Shown here one piece after another: positions 17,424 to 25,177 of a stretch of 45,105 bases of DNA; the first letter of the stretch is position 1, and every line of letters begins with the position of its first letter. The position numbers and the translations under genes were made by a program. The stretch covers positions 1 through 45,105 of the forward strand of contig NZ_CANLRP010000055.1 of the NCBI RefSeq assembly GCF_947493425.1, written 5' to 3'. The stretch is from an uncultured Microscilla sp. (GTDB lineage Bacteria > Bacteroidota > Bacteroidia > Cytophagales > Microscillaceae). The notes under the pieces were generated by a model. It saw only the letters and a list, made by a program, of their open reading frames with translations. It did not search any database and was not told where the DNA came from.

Positions 17424-18944
17424 ATGAAAAACGATGTATCAAACAGTATTTATGCTCAGTTAGCTCAACAATTTCAGGCATTGTCAAAAAAAGAGGAAAC
17501 TCCTACTGTTGAGGACATGAAAGAGTTCATGAACAGTTTTGAAAAAGCAGCTGATCAGGTCAAAATAGATCGTTGTTATGAACATTGTACTGTAGGCAAG
17601 CATAGCTTATTCTATAAACAGGCAGAGGTCTTTAATTTGCGTAAGGATAAAGATAAGGCAAAGATTACAGTTGGAGACAATACGCATATAAAAGGAGAAT
17701 TGCTCATTTTTCAATACGGAGGTGAAATACACATTGGAGACAATACCTATATAGGCATGGGCACAAATATTACCAGTGGAGAAAGTATCAAAATAGGTAA
17801 TAACGTGCTCATTGCCTATAATGTAAATGTGATTGACTCTAATGCTCATGAAACTGACTATTTAGAAAGAAGGGCTTCATTTAAAGGCCCGTTGCTTGAT
17901 AACGAAGACTCAATTGCCCAAAAAAGTACCATCGAAACAGCTCCAATTGTAATTGAAGATGATGCTTGGATTAATTTTAATGCGATTGTTATGAAAGGGG
18001 TTACTATTGGGCGAGGTGCCATCATTGGAGCAGGAGCAATAGTAACAAAAGATGTTCCTCCTTTTTCAGTAGTATTGGGTGAACCAGCCAATGTGCATAG
18101 TTTTTTGCCAACAAAGGTTGATACTGAGTTTTTGAAGAGAGTGCGCCACAGCCTAGCTTTCATAGAAAAAAATAATCCTTCACTAAAGGGAACAACAATT
18201 ACTAAACATCAACATAAAGAAAACTGTCATTTAATAAAGACTGAAAATACAACAAAAGAAAAAATAATTTTTTACCTACATGGAGGGGGGTATATTCAAG
18301 GGGGTATAGATGATTATTTAGGCGTTGTAAGTAGAATTGCTGATGTTAGTAAAACAGAGCTATTTTTTGTTGATTATCCCCTGGCTCCTGAGCATCCTTT
18401 TCCTGCCGGGTTGAATGATGTATTAAACACATATAAAATTGTCGCTCAAAAATATGCTGATCGCTCAATCATAATTATGGGTGACAGTGCTGGAGGAGGT
18501 TTAGCACTTGCTTTATTACAAAAGGTGAGGAGTGAACAATTACCGATGCCAAAAGCAGTAGTCTTATTATCGCCTTGGTTAGACCTAAATTGTAATAGCA
18601 AGGCTTACAAAACATTAAAAGAAAAGGATAAACTGCTAACACAAGATGCTTTATGGAAAGCAGCAGCAATGTATCTCCAAGGCGGAGGTAGCCCCAATAA
18701 TCCGCTTGTTTCTCCTTTATTCGCAAATTTCAAAGGCTTTCCTCCTATGTTAATTCATGTGGGTACCCACGAATTGTTACTAAGTGAAAACAGACGACTA
18801 GCTAAAAAAGCGAGCGTTGATGGAGTAAATGTACACTTAGAAGAATGGGAAGGAATGCAGCATTTCTGGTACGGGTTCGAGCCAAAAGCACCACAAAGTG
18901 AGTCAGGCTTAACACAGATAAAAGATTTTATTGATCTTTATTGA
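17424..18944 (+). CDS. Hexapeptide acyltransferase fused to HSL-family alpha/beta hydrolase
   Basis: This 506-aa protein has two enzymes in one chain. Residues about 55-225 form a left-handed beta helix of the maltose/galactoside O-acetyltransferase type, with hexapeptide turns such as IHIGDN, IKIGNN and VTIGRGAIIGAGAIV, and the likely catalytic His142 in DSNAHETDY. Residues about 278-506 are an alpha/beta hydrolase of the hormone-sensitive-lipase family: oxyanion HGGG (286-289), nucleophile Ser355 in GDSAGG, probable acid Glu450 in GTHELLLSE and His480 in GMQHFWYGF. The pairing suggests adding and removing acyl groups, or acylating and hydrolysing related esters. It lies between the two paralogous small genes, with gaps of 56 and 14 bp. 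Confidence 0.88.
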   Translation: MKNDVSNSIYAQLAQQFQALSKKEETPTVEDMKEFMNSFEKAADQVKIDRCYEHCTVGKHSLFYKQAEVFNLRKDKDKAKITVGDNTHIKGELLIFQYGGEIHIGDNTYIGMGTNITSGESIKIGNNVLIAYNVNVIDSNAHETDYLERRASFKGPLLDNEDSIAQKSTIETAPIVIEDDAWINFNAIVMKGVTIGRGAIIGAGAIVTKDVPPFSVVLGEPANVHSFLPTKVDTEFLKRVRHSLAFIEKNNPSLKGTTITKHQHKENCHLIKTENTTKEKIIFYLHGGGYIQGGIDDYLGVVSRIADVSKTELFFVDYPLAPEHPFPAGLNDVLNTYKIVAQKYADRSIIIMGDSAGGGLALALLQKVRSEQLPMPKAVVLLSPWLDLNCNSKAYKTLKEKDKLLTQDALWKAAAMYLQGGGSPNNPLVSPLFANFKGFPPMLIHVGTHELLLSENRRLAKKASVDGVNVHLEEWEGMQHFWYGFEPKAPQSESGLTQIKDFIDLY

Positions 18945-18958
18945 CTTAAATAAAAAAC

Positions 18959-19381
18959 ATGGCAAAAATCTCCCTTTCTAGTAATCAATATTTTGAGTCT
19001 TCGTTTGATCAAGAGCTTAAGCTGTATGAGTTGGTATGGCATAAGGCAAGCGAAGCTATGGAAGATGATGAGTATAAAACTTTGATGAATGCCGACCGTG
19101 ACAATGTTTTACAAAAATGTGATAAACTAAACTATATAGTACTCAACATCAAGGAACGCATGGATACCATGTCGCCAGAACTGCAGGAATGGTCTACTGC
19201 TGCTATTTCTTCGCAGATTTTTTCTAAGTATAATGTATTAAAAATTGCAGTAATTGCCAGCAAAGACTTTTATACTCAAGTATCTATAGAGCAAGCCATT
19301 GAGGAAGATAACATAAATGAAGGAGTGGTGCGTTATTTTGAAGATGAACAACAAGCTACTGAGTGGATTTTAGGTTTATAA
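18959..19381 (+). CDS. Small STAS/SpoIIAA-like protein, paralogue 2
   Basis: This 140-aa protein is paralogous to the 16945 gene. Shared blocks are FDQELKLYELVW, EDDEYKTLM, TMSPELQEW, KIAVIAS-DF, VSIEQAIEED, RYFEDE and the identical final hexapeptide EWILGL. It starts 14 bp after the acyltransferase-hydrolase gene, so the two are surely co-transcribed. No signal peptide or membrane segment is seen. Identity between the two copies is only partial, so the duplication is old and both have been kept. Function unknown; a regulatory or scaffold role by analogy with STAS proteins is only a guess. Confidence 0.75.
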   Translation: MAKISLSSNQYFESSFDQELKLYELVWHKASEAMEDDEYKTLMNADRDNVLQKCDKLNYIVLNIKERMDTMSPELQEWSTAAISSQIFSKYNVLKIAVIASKDFYTQVSIEQAIEEDNINEGVVRYFEDEQQATEWILGL

Positions 19382-19569
19382 CTTGTTACTTTATTAATTA
19401 CCCCCCTTTTTCTTGAGCTGTATTTTTGTTGTATTCAGGCAAAACAATATTATACCTTTTCACTCACAACAGCGGTGTATTTATTGTAGATGGATAAACT
19501 TGAAACATTTTTGTTGATATTTGAATCATGGTTCATTCAACCAAAGATTCATTATTAAACGCTGTTTCT

Positions 19570-20631
19570 ATGATTACATTTTACCCCGGACCCGCCAAGG
19601 TTTACCCACAAATAGGAAAATATACCCAACAAGCCGTTGAGCAAGGCATTTTATCGCAAAATCATCGTAGCCCTGCTTTTGTCGAGCTTTCAAGCCAAAC
19701 TATCCGCTTACTTAAACAAAAACTAGCCATACCACTAGATTATTGGGTGTTTTATACTTCGTCGGCAACCGAATGTTGGGAAATCATTGCCCAGTCGTTG
19801 ATACAAAAGCAAAGCTATCATGTATACAATGGGGCATTTGGCGAAAAGTGGGCACACTATACCAAAAAACTAGGGGTTAATACTACCCAGTATGCTTTTG
19901 ATCCGACTACTCTTTTAGATATTAAACAACTTACCATACACCCAACTCATGAACTCATTGCTATTACTCACAACGAAACCTCCAATGCGACAGCTTTGTC
20001 TTCCTCGTTTCTGCATGACTTAAGGCAAAGTTTTCCAGAACAGCTCATTGCAGTAGATGCTACTTCATCGCTGGGAGGGGTACAGTTAGACATTGCTCAG
20101 GCAGATGTTTGGTATGCTTCAGTGCAAAAATGCCTGGGTTTGCCCGCCGGAATGGCAATTATGTTGTGTTCACCCAAAGCAATTGAACGTGCTTTGGCAA
20201 TCAATGAACGAAATCATTACAATAGTTTGGCGTTTATGATAGAAAAAATGCAAGATTGGCAAACAACTTACACGCCCAATATCTTAAATATTTACTTGTT
20301 GAACCAAGTTTTGCAGCAAGTTCCCAGCATTGATAAAGTAGATAAAATAGTGAAGCAAAGAGCTCAGGCATACTATAGTTTTTTTGAAAAGTTAGAAGGT
20401 TTACAGTTGTTGAATGAAAATCCGGCAGTAAGATCAGCCACAGTAATTTCCCTAAAAGGTAGTTTAAATCGAATAGCCCATATTAAAAATCTGGCAAAGC
20501 AAAAAAACATTATTTTGGGCAATGGTTATGGCAAATGGAAAGATACCACTTTTAGAATAGCTAATTTTCCCGCAATTGAAGATTTTGAAATAGAACTATT
20601 GAAAGATTTCTTTAACGCAGCAATGAATTGA
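19570..20631 (+). CDS. Class V aminotransferase (phosphoserine/alanine-glyoxylate type)
   Basis: This PLP enzyme of about 353 aa belongs to fold type I class V. The start MITFYPGPAKVYPQIG and the motif QNHRSPAF match the SerC/AGXT subgroup, VDATSSLGGVQLD holds the cofactor-binding Asp, and YASVQKCLGLPAG carries the Schiff-base lysine. It could be a phosphoserine aminotransferase or an alanine-glyoxylate-like enzyme; motifs alone do not decide. I chose ATG 19570 because homologues begin at this phrase. ATG 19528 would add 14 residues. The 188-bp gap from the cassette before it and a different composition suggest it is a separate unit. Confidence 0.85.
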   Translation: MITFYPGPAKVYPQIGKYTQQAVEQGILSQNHRSPAFVELSSQTIRLLKQKLAIPLDYWVFYTSSATECWEIIAQSLIQKQSYHVYNGAFGEKWAHYTKKLGVNTTQYAFDPTTLLDIKQLTIHPTHELIAITHNETSNATALSSSFLHDLRQSFPEQLIAVDATSSLGGVQLDIAQADVWYASVQKCLGLPAGMAIMLCSPKAIERALAINERNHYNSLAFMIEKMQDWQTTYTPNILNIYLLNQVLQQVPSIDKVDKIVKQRAQAYYSFFEKLEGLQLLNENPAVRSATVISLKGSLNRIAHIKNLAKQKNIILGNGYGKWKDTTFRIANFPAIEDFEIELLKDFFNAAMN

Positions 20632-20687
20632 TAATTACTTTAAATATTCTTTTATTACAACCCTGAGGTAAATATTTTAAAACATTA

Positions 20688-20695
20688 TACCTTTG
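20688..20695 (+). promoter_or_regulatory. Candidate -7 box upstream of marC
   Basis: TACCTTTG fits TAnnTTTG. No TTTG lies at the -33 position. Transcription from here would give a leader of about 100 nt that contains the hairpin and T-run described separately. Confidence 0.5.
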
Positions 20696-20711
20696 CGCCA
20701 TTCAAATACAG

Positions 20712-20771
20712 CCACCTTGTGTGCGTGTTGCTTAATTGTATTTAAGTAATAAGTGTGCGGTGGTTTTTTTT
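20712..20771 (+). promoter_or_regulatory. Structured leader with T-run before marC (attenuator-like)
   Basis: CCACC (20712-20716) pairs with GGTGG (20759-20763) and is followed directly by eight T (20764-20771). Inside, the segment around CTTAA (20731-20735) pairs with TTAAG (20742-20746) and continues to about nine pairs with wobbles. Between the two stems is an internal loop whose sides both read GTGTGCG. A terminator-like hairpin here lies between the putative promoter and the gene, and a perfect AAGGAGGT ribosome site (20790-20797), unusual for this phylum, comes just after. It could be an attenuator or a short RNA gene's terminator. Confidence 0.45.
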
Positions 20772-20801
20772 ATGGTGTCCTTAAATTGAAAGGAGGTAAC
20801 A

Positions 20802-21371
20802 ATGTTAAGTTTGAAAGAGATTTTATCAGTATCTTTAGTGCTTTTTTCTGTGATTGATATCTTAGGTTCAATACCTATTGTCATTGACCTTAGGAAAAAA
20901 GCCGGTGAAATTCAATCAGTGAAAGCCACTTTGGTGGCAGGGGTAATTATGTTCGTGTTTTTGTTTCTGGGTGAATCTATCCTTAGACTTTTCGGAATAG
21001 ATGTTGCCTCCTTTGCCATTGCAGGTTCGTTTATTTTATTTGTGTTGGGGGTAGAGATGGTACTTGGAGTGCACTTGTTTAAATCTGCCAATGATCCTAA
21101 AAGTACCTCTATAGTGCCTTTGGCTTTTCCTATCATTGCTGGAGCTGGAACAATGACCACCATTGTGTCATTAAGAGCAGAATATGCTCAGTTGAGTGTG
21201 GTAGTGGGCATATTTGTAAACCTGATATTTGTTTTGATAGTTCTAAAATCATTAGGATGGATTGAACGAAAGCTAGGGCAAGCAGGAGCCGATGTATTAA
21301 GGCGGATATTTGGAGTGATTTTATTGGCAATAGCCGTCAAATTGTTCAAAACCAATGTTATGTTGCTTTAG
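20802..21371 (+). CDS. MarC family integral membrane protein
   Basis: This 189-aa, very hydrophobic protein has about six membrane segments. The family (MarC/UPF0056, including E. coli YhgN and YchE) has no agreed transport substrate; the original link to antibiotic resistance was not upheld. Landmarks are SVIDILGSIPIVIDLRKK near the start and FPIIAGAGTMTTIVSL in the middle, both conserved in the family. A strong Shine-Dalgarno sequence sits 4 bp before the ATG, which is uncommon in this window. The gene has its own leader and its own terminator. Confidence 0.9.
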   Translation: MLSLKEILSVSLVLFSVIDILGSIPIVIDLRKKAGEIQSVKATLVAGVIMFVFLFLGESILRLFGIDVASFAIAGSFILFVLGVEMVLGVHLFKSANDPKSTSIVPLAFPIIAGAGTMTTIVSLRAEYAQLSVVVGIFVNLIFVLIVLKSLGWIERKLGQAGADVLRRIFGVILLAIAVKLFKTNVMLL

Positions 21372-21415
21372 TGTGCTATAAAGTAAAAATAAATTTATAT
21401 ATTTGATAGTCAGCT

Positions 21416-21452
21416 GCTTATAAAGTAGTTGGCTATTTTTTTGAGAAAAAAA
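21416..21452 (+). terminator. Terminator after marC
   Basis: A 14-bp stem (ATAGTCAGCTGCTT against AAGTAGTTGGCTAT, with G-U pairs) has a 3-nt loop and is followed by seven T. It separates marC from the sigma factor gene. Confidence 0.8.
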
Positions 21453-21516
21453 AGAATACAGGGGGATAGATTCGTGCTGATGGATGTACATAAAAGCAAA
21501 GAGGGAGAAAAATAGA

Positions 21517-22053
21517 ATGCAACTTATTGATAAACTAAAACAGGGGGATCAAGAATTATTACAAGCGATTTATCATCAGCATAAAAATCGTTTCGTAAAT
21601 ATTATGAAAGCCCGCTTTCCTGAATGTGATGTATTGGTAGTAGAAGATGCTTATTCAGAAGCCGTAGAAGTATTATTTAACAATATTAACCAAGGAAAGC
21701 TCACCCACATAGAGCAATCAATCGAATCATATATTTTTGCAATTGCAAGAAACAAACTATATCGGGACTCTAAAAAAGCCCAACAAAATCTCAGACTAAG
21801 TGTTGACTTGGAAGATAAGTCAGAACAGGATGTTTGGGAAACAGAGCGGCACCTTATGGCTAAGTGCTTAGAGCAACTGGGCGAGCGGTGTCAAAAATTA
21901 TTAAAACTATTTTATTACAGCTATAAATCTCTTCAATCAATCACCACAGAAATGGGTTTTGGTGATACCCAAAATGCTTCAGCAGCAAAATATAAATGTT
22001 CGCAAAAATTGAAGAAAAGGATGCTAAATGAGATGAAAAACCAACGTCATTAA
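21517..22053 (+). CDS. ECF-type RNA polymerase sigma factor
   Basis: This protein of about 178 aa has the two-domain layout of extracytoplasmic-function sigma factors. A region-2 part (about 1-85) contains VVEDAYSEAVEVLF and SYIFAIARNKLYRDSKK, and a region-4 part (about 115-165) contains CLEQLGERCQKLLKLFYYSYKS and a helix-turn-helix near SITTEMGF. I chose ATG 21517, which is preceded by GAGGGAG at a plausible distance; ATG 21484 would add 11 residues. The next gene, 8 bp downstream, is its likely membrane anti-sigma. The genes controlled are unknown. Confidence 0.85.
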   Translation: MQLIDKLKQGDQELLQAIYHQHKNRFVNIMKARFPECDVLVVEDAYSEAVEVLFNNINQGKLTHIEQSIESYIFAIARNKLYRDSKKAQQNLRLSVDLEDKSEQDVWETERHLMAKCLEQLGERCQKLLKLFYYSYKSLQSITTEMGFGDTQNASAAKYKCSQKLKKRMLNEMKNQRH

Positions 22054-22061
22054 AAAGGAAA

Positions 22062-22982
22062 GTGACAAAATTTATGGATGGTACAATGAGAGATAATGAA
22101 TCAAAGTTTGAGCTAATAGAAAAGTATTTTGATGGCAGACTAAGTGCTGCTGAGCGAAGTATTTTTGACCAGCTAATGGCCACAGACCAGGAATTTATCA
22201 GTGATGTAAACGATTATAGAAAGTTAACCGCATTTACCGACTTTCTGGATGAAGAAATCTTATTGAAAGGTTTGGATCTGAGCCTTACAAATAAAAAAAC
22301 TAACTCAAACAAACATCAACTAGCCGCTAATGCACCCCTTAACCAAAAAGATCAACGCGCAACTGTTAAACCAATATTTTTTCCACGTAGAGTAAGCAAC
22401 CGTTATGCTGCTGCTATAGCTTTACTTTTTGTAAGTTTGGTAGCCGTAAGTTTGATGTTTTCAAACATTGATTGGAACCAAGCCTCTAGCAGTAAAAATT
22501 CTAAGGTGCTTACTGTAGAGTATGAGCGAAAAGACAGCAAACCCACTAAAATACCTGAAAAGACAGCAAAGACTGTGACAGAGAAAAAGCCAAAGGCAAC
22601 ACAAGAAATGGCTTTTTTGGCTACCAATTTTGAAGTAAATGACACATTTGAAAAGCTTATTTTAGAGCAATCAAGTGTTTTAAAAAACCGCAGTGAAAAC
22701 CAGTCTAAATTAAAGTTTGAAATTATTCAACCCCAAAAAACTCCATCAGTAGGCAATGAAATGCTCATTCAATGGAAATCGAATGATACTTCGGTTGAAA
22801 ACATCACTGTAAAAGTATACAACAATAAAAACCAGATTATGAAAACATATAATTTCCCGAATAAATCTGGTAAAACAACACTCAATACCAAGTCATTGAA
22901 ACAAGGTTTATATTACTGGCGAGTGATGAGTACTGAAACAGAAGAAGTTTTATTTATTGGCAAGTTTACCAAAAAACAGTAA
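22062..22982 (+). CDS. Probable membrane-anchored anti-sigma factor
   Basis: This protein of up to 306 aa has a cytoplasmic N-terminal region with the zf-HC2-like opening ELIEKYFDGRLSAAERSIFD, followed by one membrane segment (about 114-134). A long outer region comes next, with a lysine-rich stalk and a C-terminal beta-rich domain (VGNEMLIQW and QGLYYWRV). The zinc ligands of classical ZAS domains are absent. The pairing with an ECF sigma gene 8 bp upstream is the main evidence. The start could be GTG 22062, ATG 22074 or ATG 22086; the annotated GTG follows AAAGGAAA closely. The outer domain may sense envelope ligands. Confidence 0.75.
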   Translation: MTKFMDGTMRDNESKFELIEKYFDGRLSAAERSIFDQLMATDQEFISDVNDYRKLTAFTDFLDEEILLKGLDLSLTNKKTNSNKHQLAANAPLNQKDQRATVKPIFFPRRVSNRYAAAIALLFVSLVAVSLMFSNIDWNQASSSKNSKVLTVEYERKDSKPTKIPEKTAKTVTEKKPKATQEMAFLATNFEVNDTFEKLILEQSSVLKNRSENQSKLKFEIIQPQKTPSVGNEMLIQWKSNDTSVENITVKVYNNKNQIMKTYNFPNKSGKTTLNTKSLKQGLYYWRVMSTETEEVLFIGKFTKKQ

Positions 22983-23081
22983 ATAATACTGATTAAAAAT
23001 ATTAGCCTACAAAAGGCAATAAAAATATAAAGAGCCAGTCAAATTAGCTCAAAAATAATAATTCCCTCAATATTTTTTGGT

Positions 23082-23111
23082 AAAAAGCACCTTGCAATGC
23101 AGGTGCTTTTT
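23082..23111. terminator. Bidirectional terminator between convergent genes
   Basis: AAAAAGCACCT and AGGTGCTTTTT form an 11-bp perfect stem with an 8-nt loop. T-runs face both directions, serving the anti-sigma gene (plus) and the lipoprotein gene (minus). Confidence 0.9.
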
Positions 23112-23127
23112 CTTTTCGATAGTATTA

Positions 23128-23874
23128 CTATTCTATGCCCATAATTCGCTTGATAGTAAATTTATCATTGGTTTTAATTGCGGTTTGTAGAGCTGCTCTT
23201 TGACTAAAAGGAATGTCTTTGAAGTTACTAATAGGCTTACCGCTGGCGTCTAACTTGCGCACAGCCACCTTATAACGGGCATTTTTTATCCATCCAAACG
23301 GTAAAATCATTTGGCTGCCTCCTCCGGCTAAAAACTGAGGAGGAGATTTGGTGCTCAACTGTGGTCCGGCTAAACCTACACTAATGATGGTTCCCTTCGG
23401 TACTTGTATTTTTGCCTCCCAGGTAACAGTATTGCCCCAGGCAGTAATTAAAGCACTTTCTTTGATAGTTTTTTCTTTGCTTTTGATAGGCTTCAGTGTT
23501 ACGAAAGAACCCCCCAGGGCAGCGACTCCCCCAAATACCCGATAAAATGTAGTAAAACCAGCGTTGGTACTACCAGTAACATATTGTTGATAATAAAACG
23601 TGTTTGCGGGTACTGGATAAATATTGACTTGAGCAATCAGCTTTTTTACTTCTGCTTTTACCTGATCTTTGGGCATAGGCTTCCAGCCTTTTTTCATGGC
23701 AGTCACTATAGGAGCTTTGTAGTCTTCAGAAGGTACCTGATCGTATCCAGAAACAATATTGGCAATGGAGTTTTGAGTGGTTGTAGGAGTTTTAACCGTT
23801 TTGCAACTCCAGAAGCTTGTTACCAGCAAGGTCAGGAGTAAAGAGCTAACCGAGTGTTTAGAGATAGTTTGCAT
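23128..23874 (-). CDS. Hypothetical lipoprotein
   Basis: This 248-aa protein begins with a positively charged start, a hydrophobic core (SLLLTLLVTS) and a lipobox-like SFWSC ending at Cys24, so it is probably exported and lipidated, likely in the outer or inner membrane facing the periplasm. After a Thr-rich linker the mature part is beta-rich (FYRVFGGVAALGGSF and LAGPQLSTKSPPQFLAGGG). I recognise no family. The gene stands alone between two terminators. Confidence 0.7.
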   Translation of the reverse strand: MQTISKHSVSSLLLTLLVTSFWSCKTVKTPTTTQNSIANIVSGYDQVPSEDYKAPIVTAMKKGWKPMPKDQVKAEVKKLIAQVNIYPVPANTFYYQQYVTGSTNAGFTTFYRVFGGVAALGGSFVTLKPIKSKEKTIKESALITAWGNTVTWEAKIQVPKGTIISVGLAGPQLSTKSPPQFLAGGGSQMILPFGWIKNARYKVAVRKLDASGKPISNFKDIPFSQRAALQTAIKTNDKFTIKRIMGIE

Positions 23875-23941
23875 AATCTAATGTCGATAATTTGTGAATG
23901 CATAAATATGTTCGTTAAATCCTTGGAATAAAAGCTTTTAC

Positions 23942-23980
23942 ATAAAAAAAACTCTCTTTTAGAAAATCCAAAAGAGAGTT
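23942..23980 (-). terminator. Terminator for the TIGR01777 gene (minus strand)
   Basis: AACTCTCTTTT pairs with AAAAGAGAGTT over 11 bp around a 9-nt loop. On the minus strand the stem is followed by a run of eight T. It lies 26 bp after the stop codon of the SDR gene at 24006. Confidence 0.88.
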
Positions 23981-24005
23981 TAACAATCATCAATCTTACA
24001 ATAGT

Positions 24006-24968
24006 TTAGCCATTTACTATTTCCTGAGTAGTTTGAGGACTTCGTTGACCATGTATAATTTCTTCGAAGGCTTCTTTCAAATAAGGGTACTTGAGGGCAA
24101 AGCCTAATGCTTGCAAACGCCCTGGTACTACTTGACGGCTTTTTACAATTAGTTCGGTTTCAGTACCAATAAACCAAGCACCTATTTCGAGCATCCATTG
24201 GGTGGCAGGTAAACCAAAAGGAACGTTCATGACCTGCCTCAAAGTTTTCATAAACTTTTGATTGGGCTCAGGGTGGGGGCTCGACACGTTCAATACGCCT
24301 GTCACTTCTTTGTGTGCCATTAACCACTCTATTACCCTTACAAAATCGTATTCGTGTATCCAGCTAATGAATTGATTGCCTTTGCCTTGAGTACCACCCA
24401 AACCACGTTTTACCAAATTCATGAAAGGGGGTATTACTCCGCCTTCACGCCCCAATACCATGGCAATTCTTAGCATCAATTTACGAGTATGAGGTGTTTT
24501 CATTTTGTCAAAAGTAGCTTCCCATTTTTGGCATACATCTACCGAAAAACCACTACCAAATTCCCCGGTAGCTTCATCCATAGGGCGGTCTAGTGCATGG
24601 CGATAAATAGTAGCCGACCCGGCATTGATCCAAAGTGCAGGTGGGTGCTCACATTGGGCTATAGCTACCCCTATCACCTCAGTAGAGAACAAGCGTGAGT
24701 CGTAAATTTGTTGCTTGTTTTTCTCATTATAACGGCAGTTGACTGTTCTTCCTGCCATATTGATAACAGCATCTGCTCCCTCAAAAGTAGTTGCCCAACT
24801 GTCTAAAGTTTTGCCATCCCATTGTACATATTGAACACCATCTTTTTGGGTGCTTTTTTTTCTGGTCAATATAATCACCTCATCGCCTTGTGCCACAAAA
24901 TGCTTGGCCATTACCTGACCTATAAATCCAGTACCACCTGGTATTATTATTTTTCTTTGCTTGTTCAT
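24006..24968 (-). CDS. TIGR01777 family epimerase (SDR39U1-like)
   Basis: This 320-aa protein of the extended SDR fold has a nucleotide-binding GGTGFIGQ near residue 11 and the family phrases VINMAGRTVNCRY, WINAGSATIYRHALDRP and LRIAMVLGREGGVIPPF. It ends with the small C-terminal domain (DUF1731-like; LPATQWMLEIGAWFIGTETELIVKS). The physiological substrate of this family is unknown; the fold suggests NADP-dependent reduction or epimerisation. A YxxxK pair is not in the classical form, which is usual in this group. Monocistronic, with its own terminator. Confidence 0.88.
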   Translation of the reverse strand: MNKQRKIIIPGGTGFIGQVMAKHFVAQGDEVIILTRKKSTQKDGVQYVQWDGKTLDSWATTFEGADAVINMAGRTVNCRYNEKNKQQIYDSRLFSTEVIGVAIAQCEHPPALWINAGSATIYRHALDRPMDEATGEFGSGFSVDVCQKWEATFDKMKTPHTRKLMLRIAMVLGREGGVIPPFMNLVKRGLGGTQGKGNQFISWIHEYDFVRVIEWLMAHKEVTGVLNVSSPHPEPNQKFMKTLRQVMNVPFGLPATQWMLEIGAWFIGTETELIVKSRQVVPGRLQALGFALKYPYLKEAFEEIIHGQRSPQTTQEIVNG

Positions 24969-25177
24969 GTTCTATATAAAGGTAGTGGGTAGTTGTATAA
25001 CGGGATTTTTTTAATAGAAGTTTCAGAATTTTCTGAAAGTTTGATTTTATTGTTGCTTTTTATGCCTCCGAAAAATCAGAAAACCTAAATTTTGCATTCT
25101 CCTACTTGTTTTCTACCTTCAATTTTCTTGTGGAGCGTTTGCTCCAGTGCGGAACTATTACAAAATACACAATCATT

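Noticed and set aside
14551..19381. Bil/CBASS-type anti-phage operon
   Set aside because: An E1-like gene is present, but no ubiquitin-like, E2, JAB, cyclase or effector gene accompanies it.
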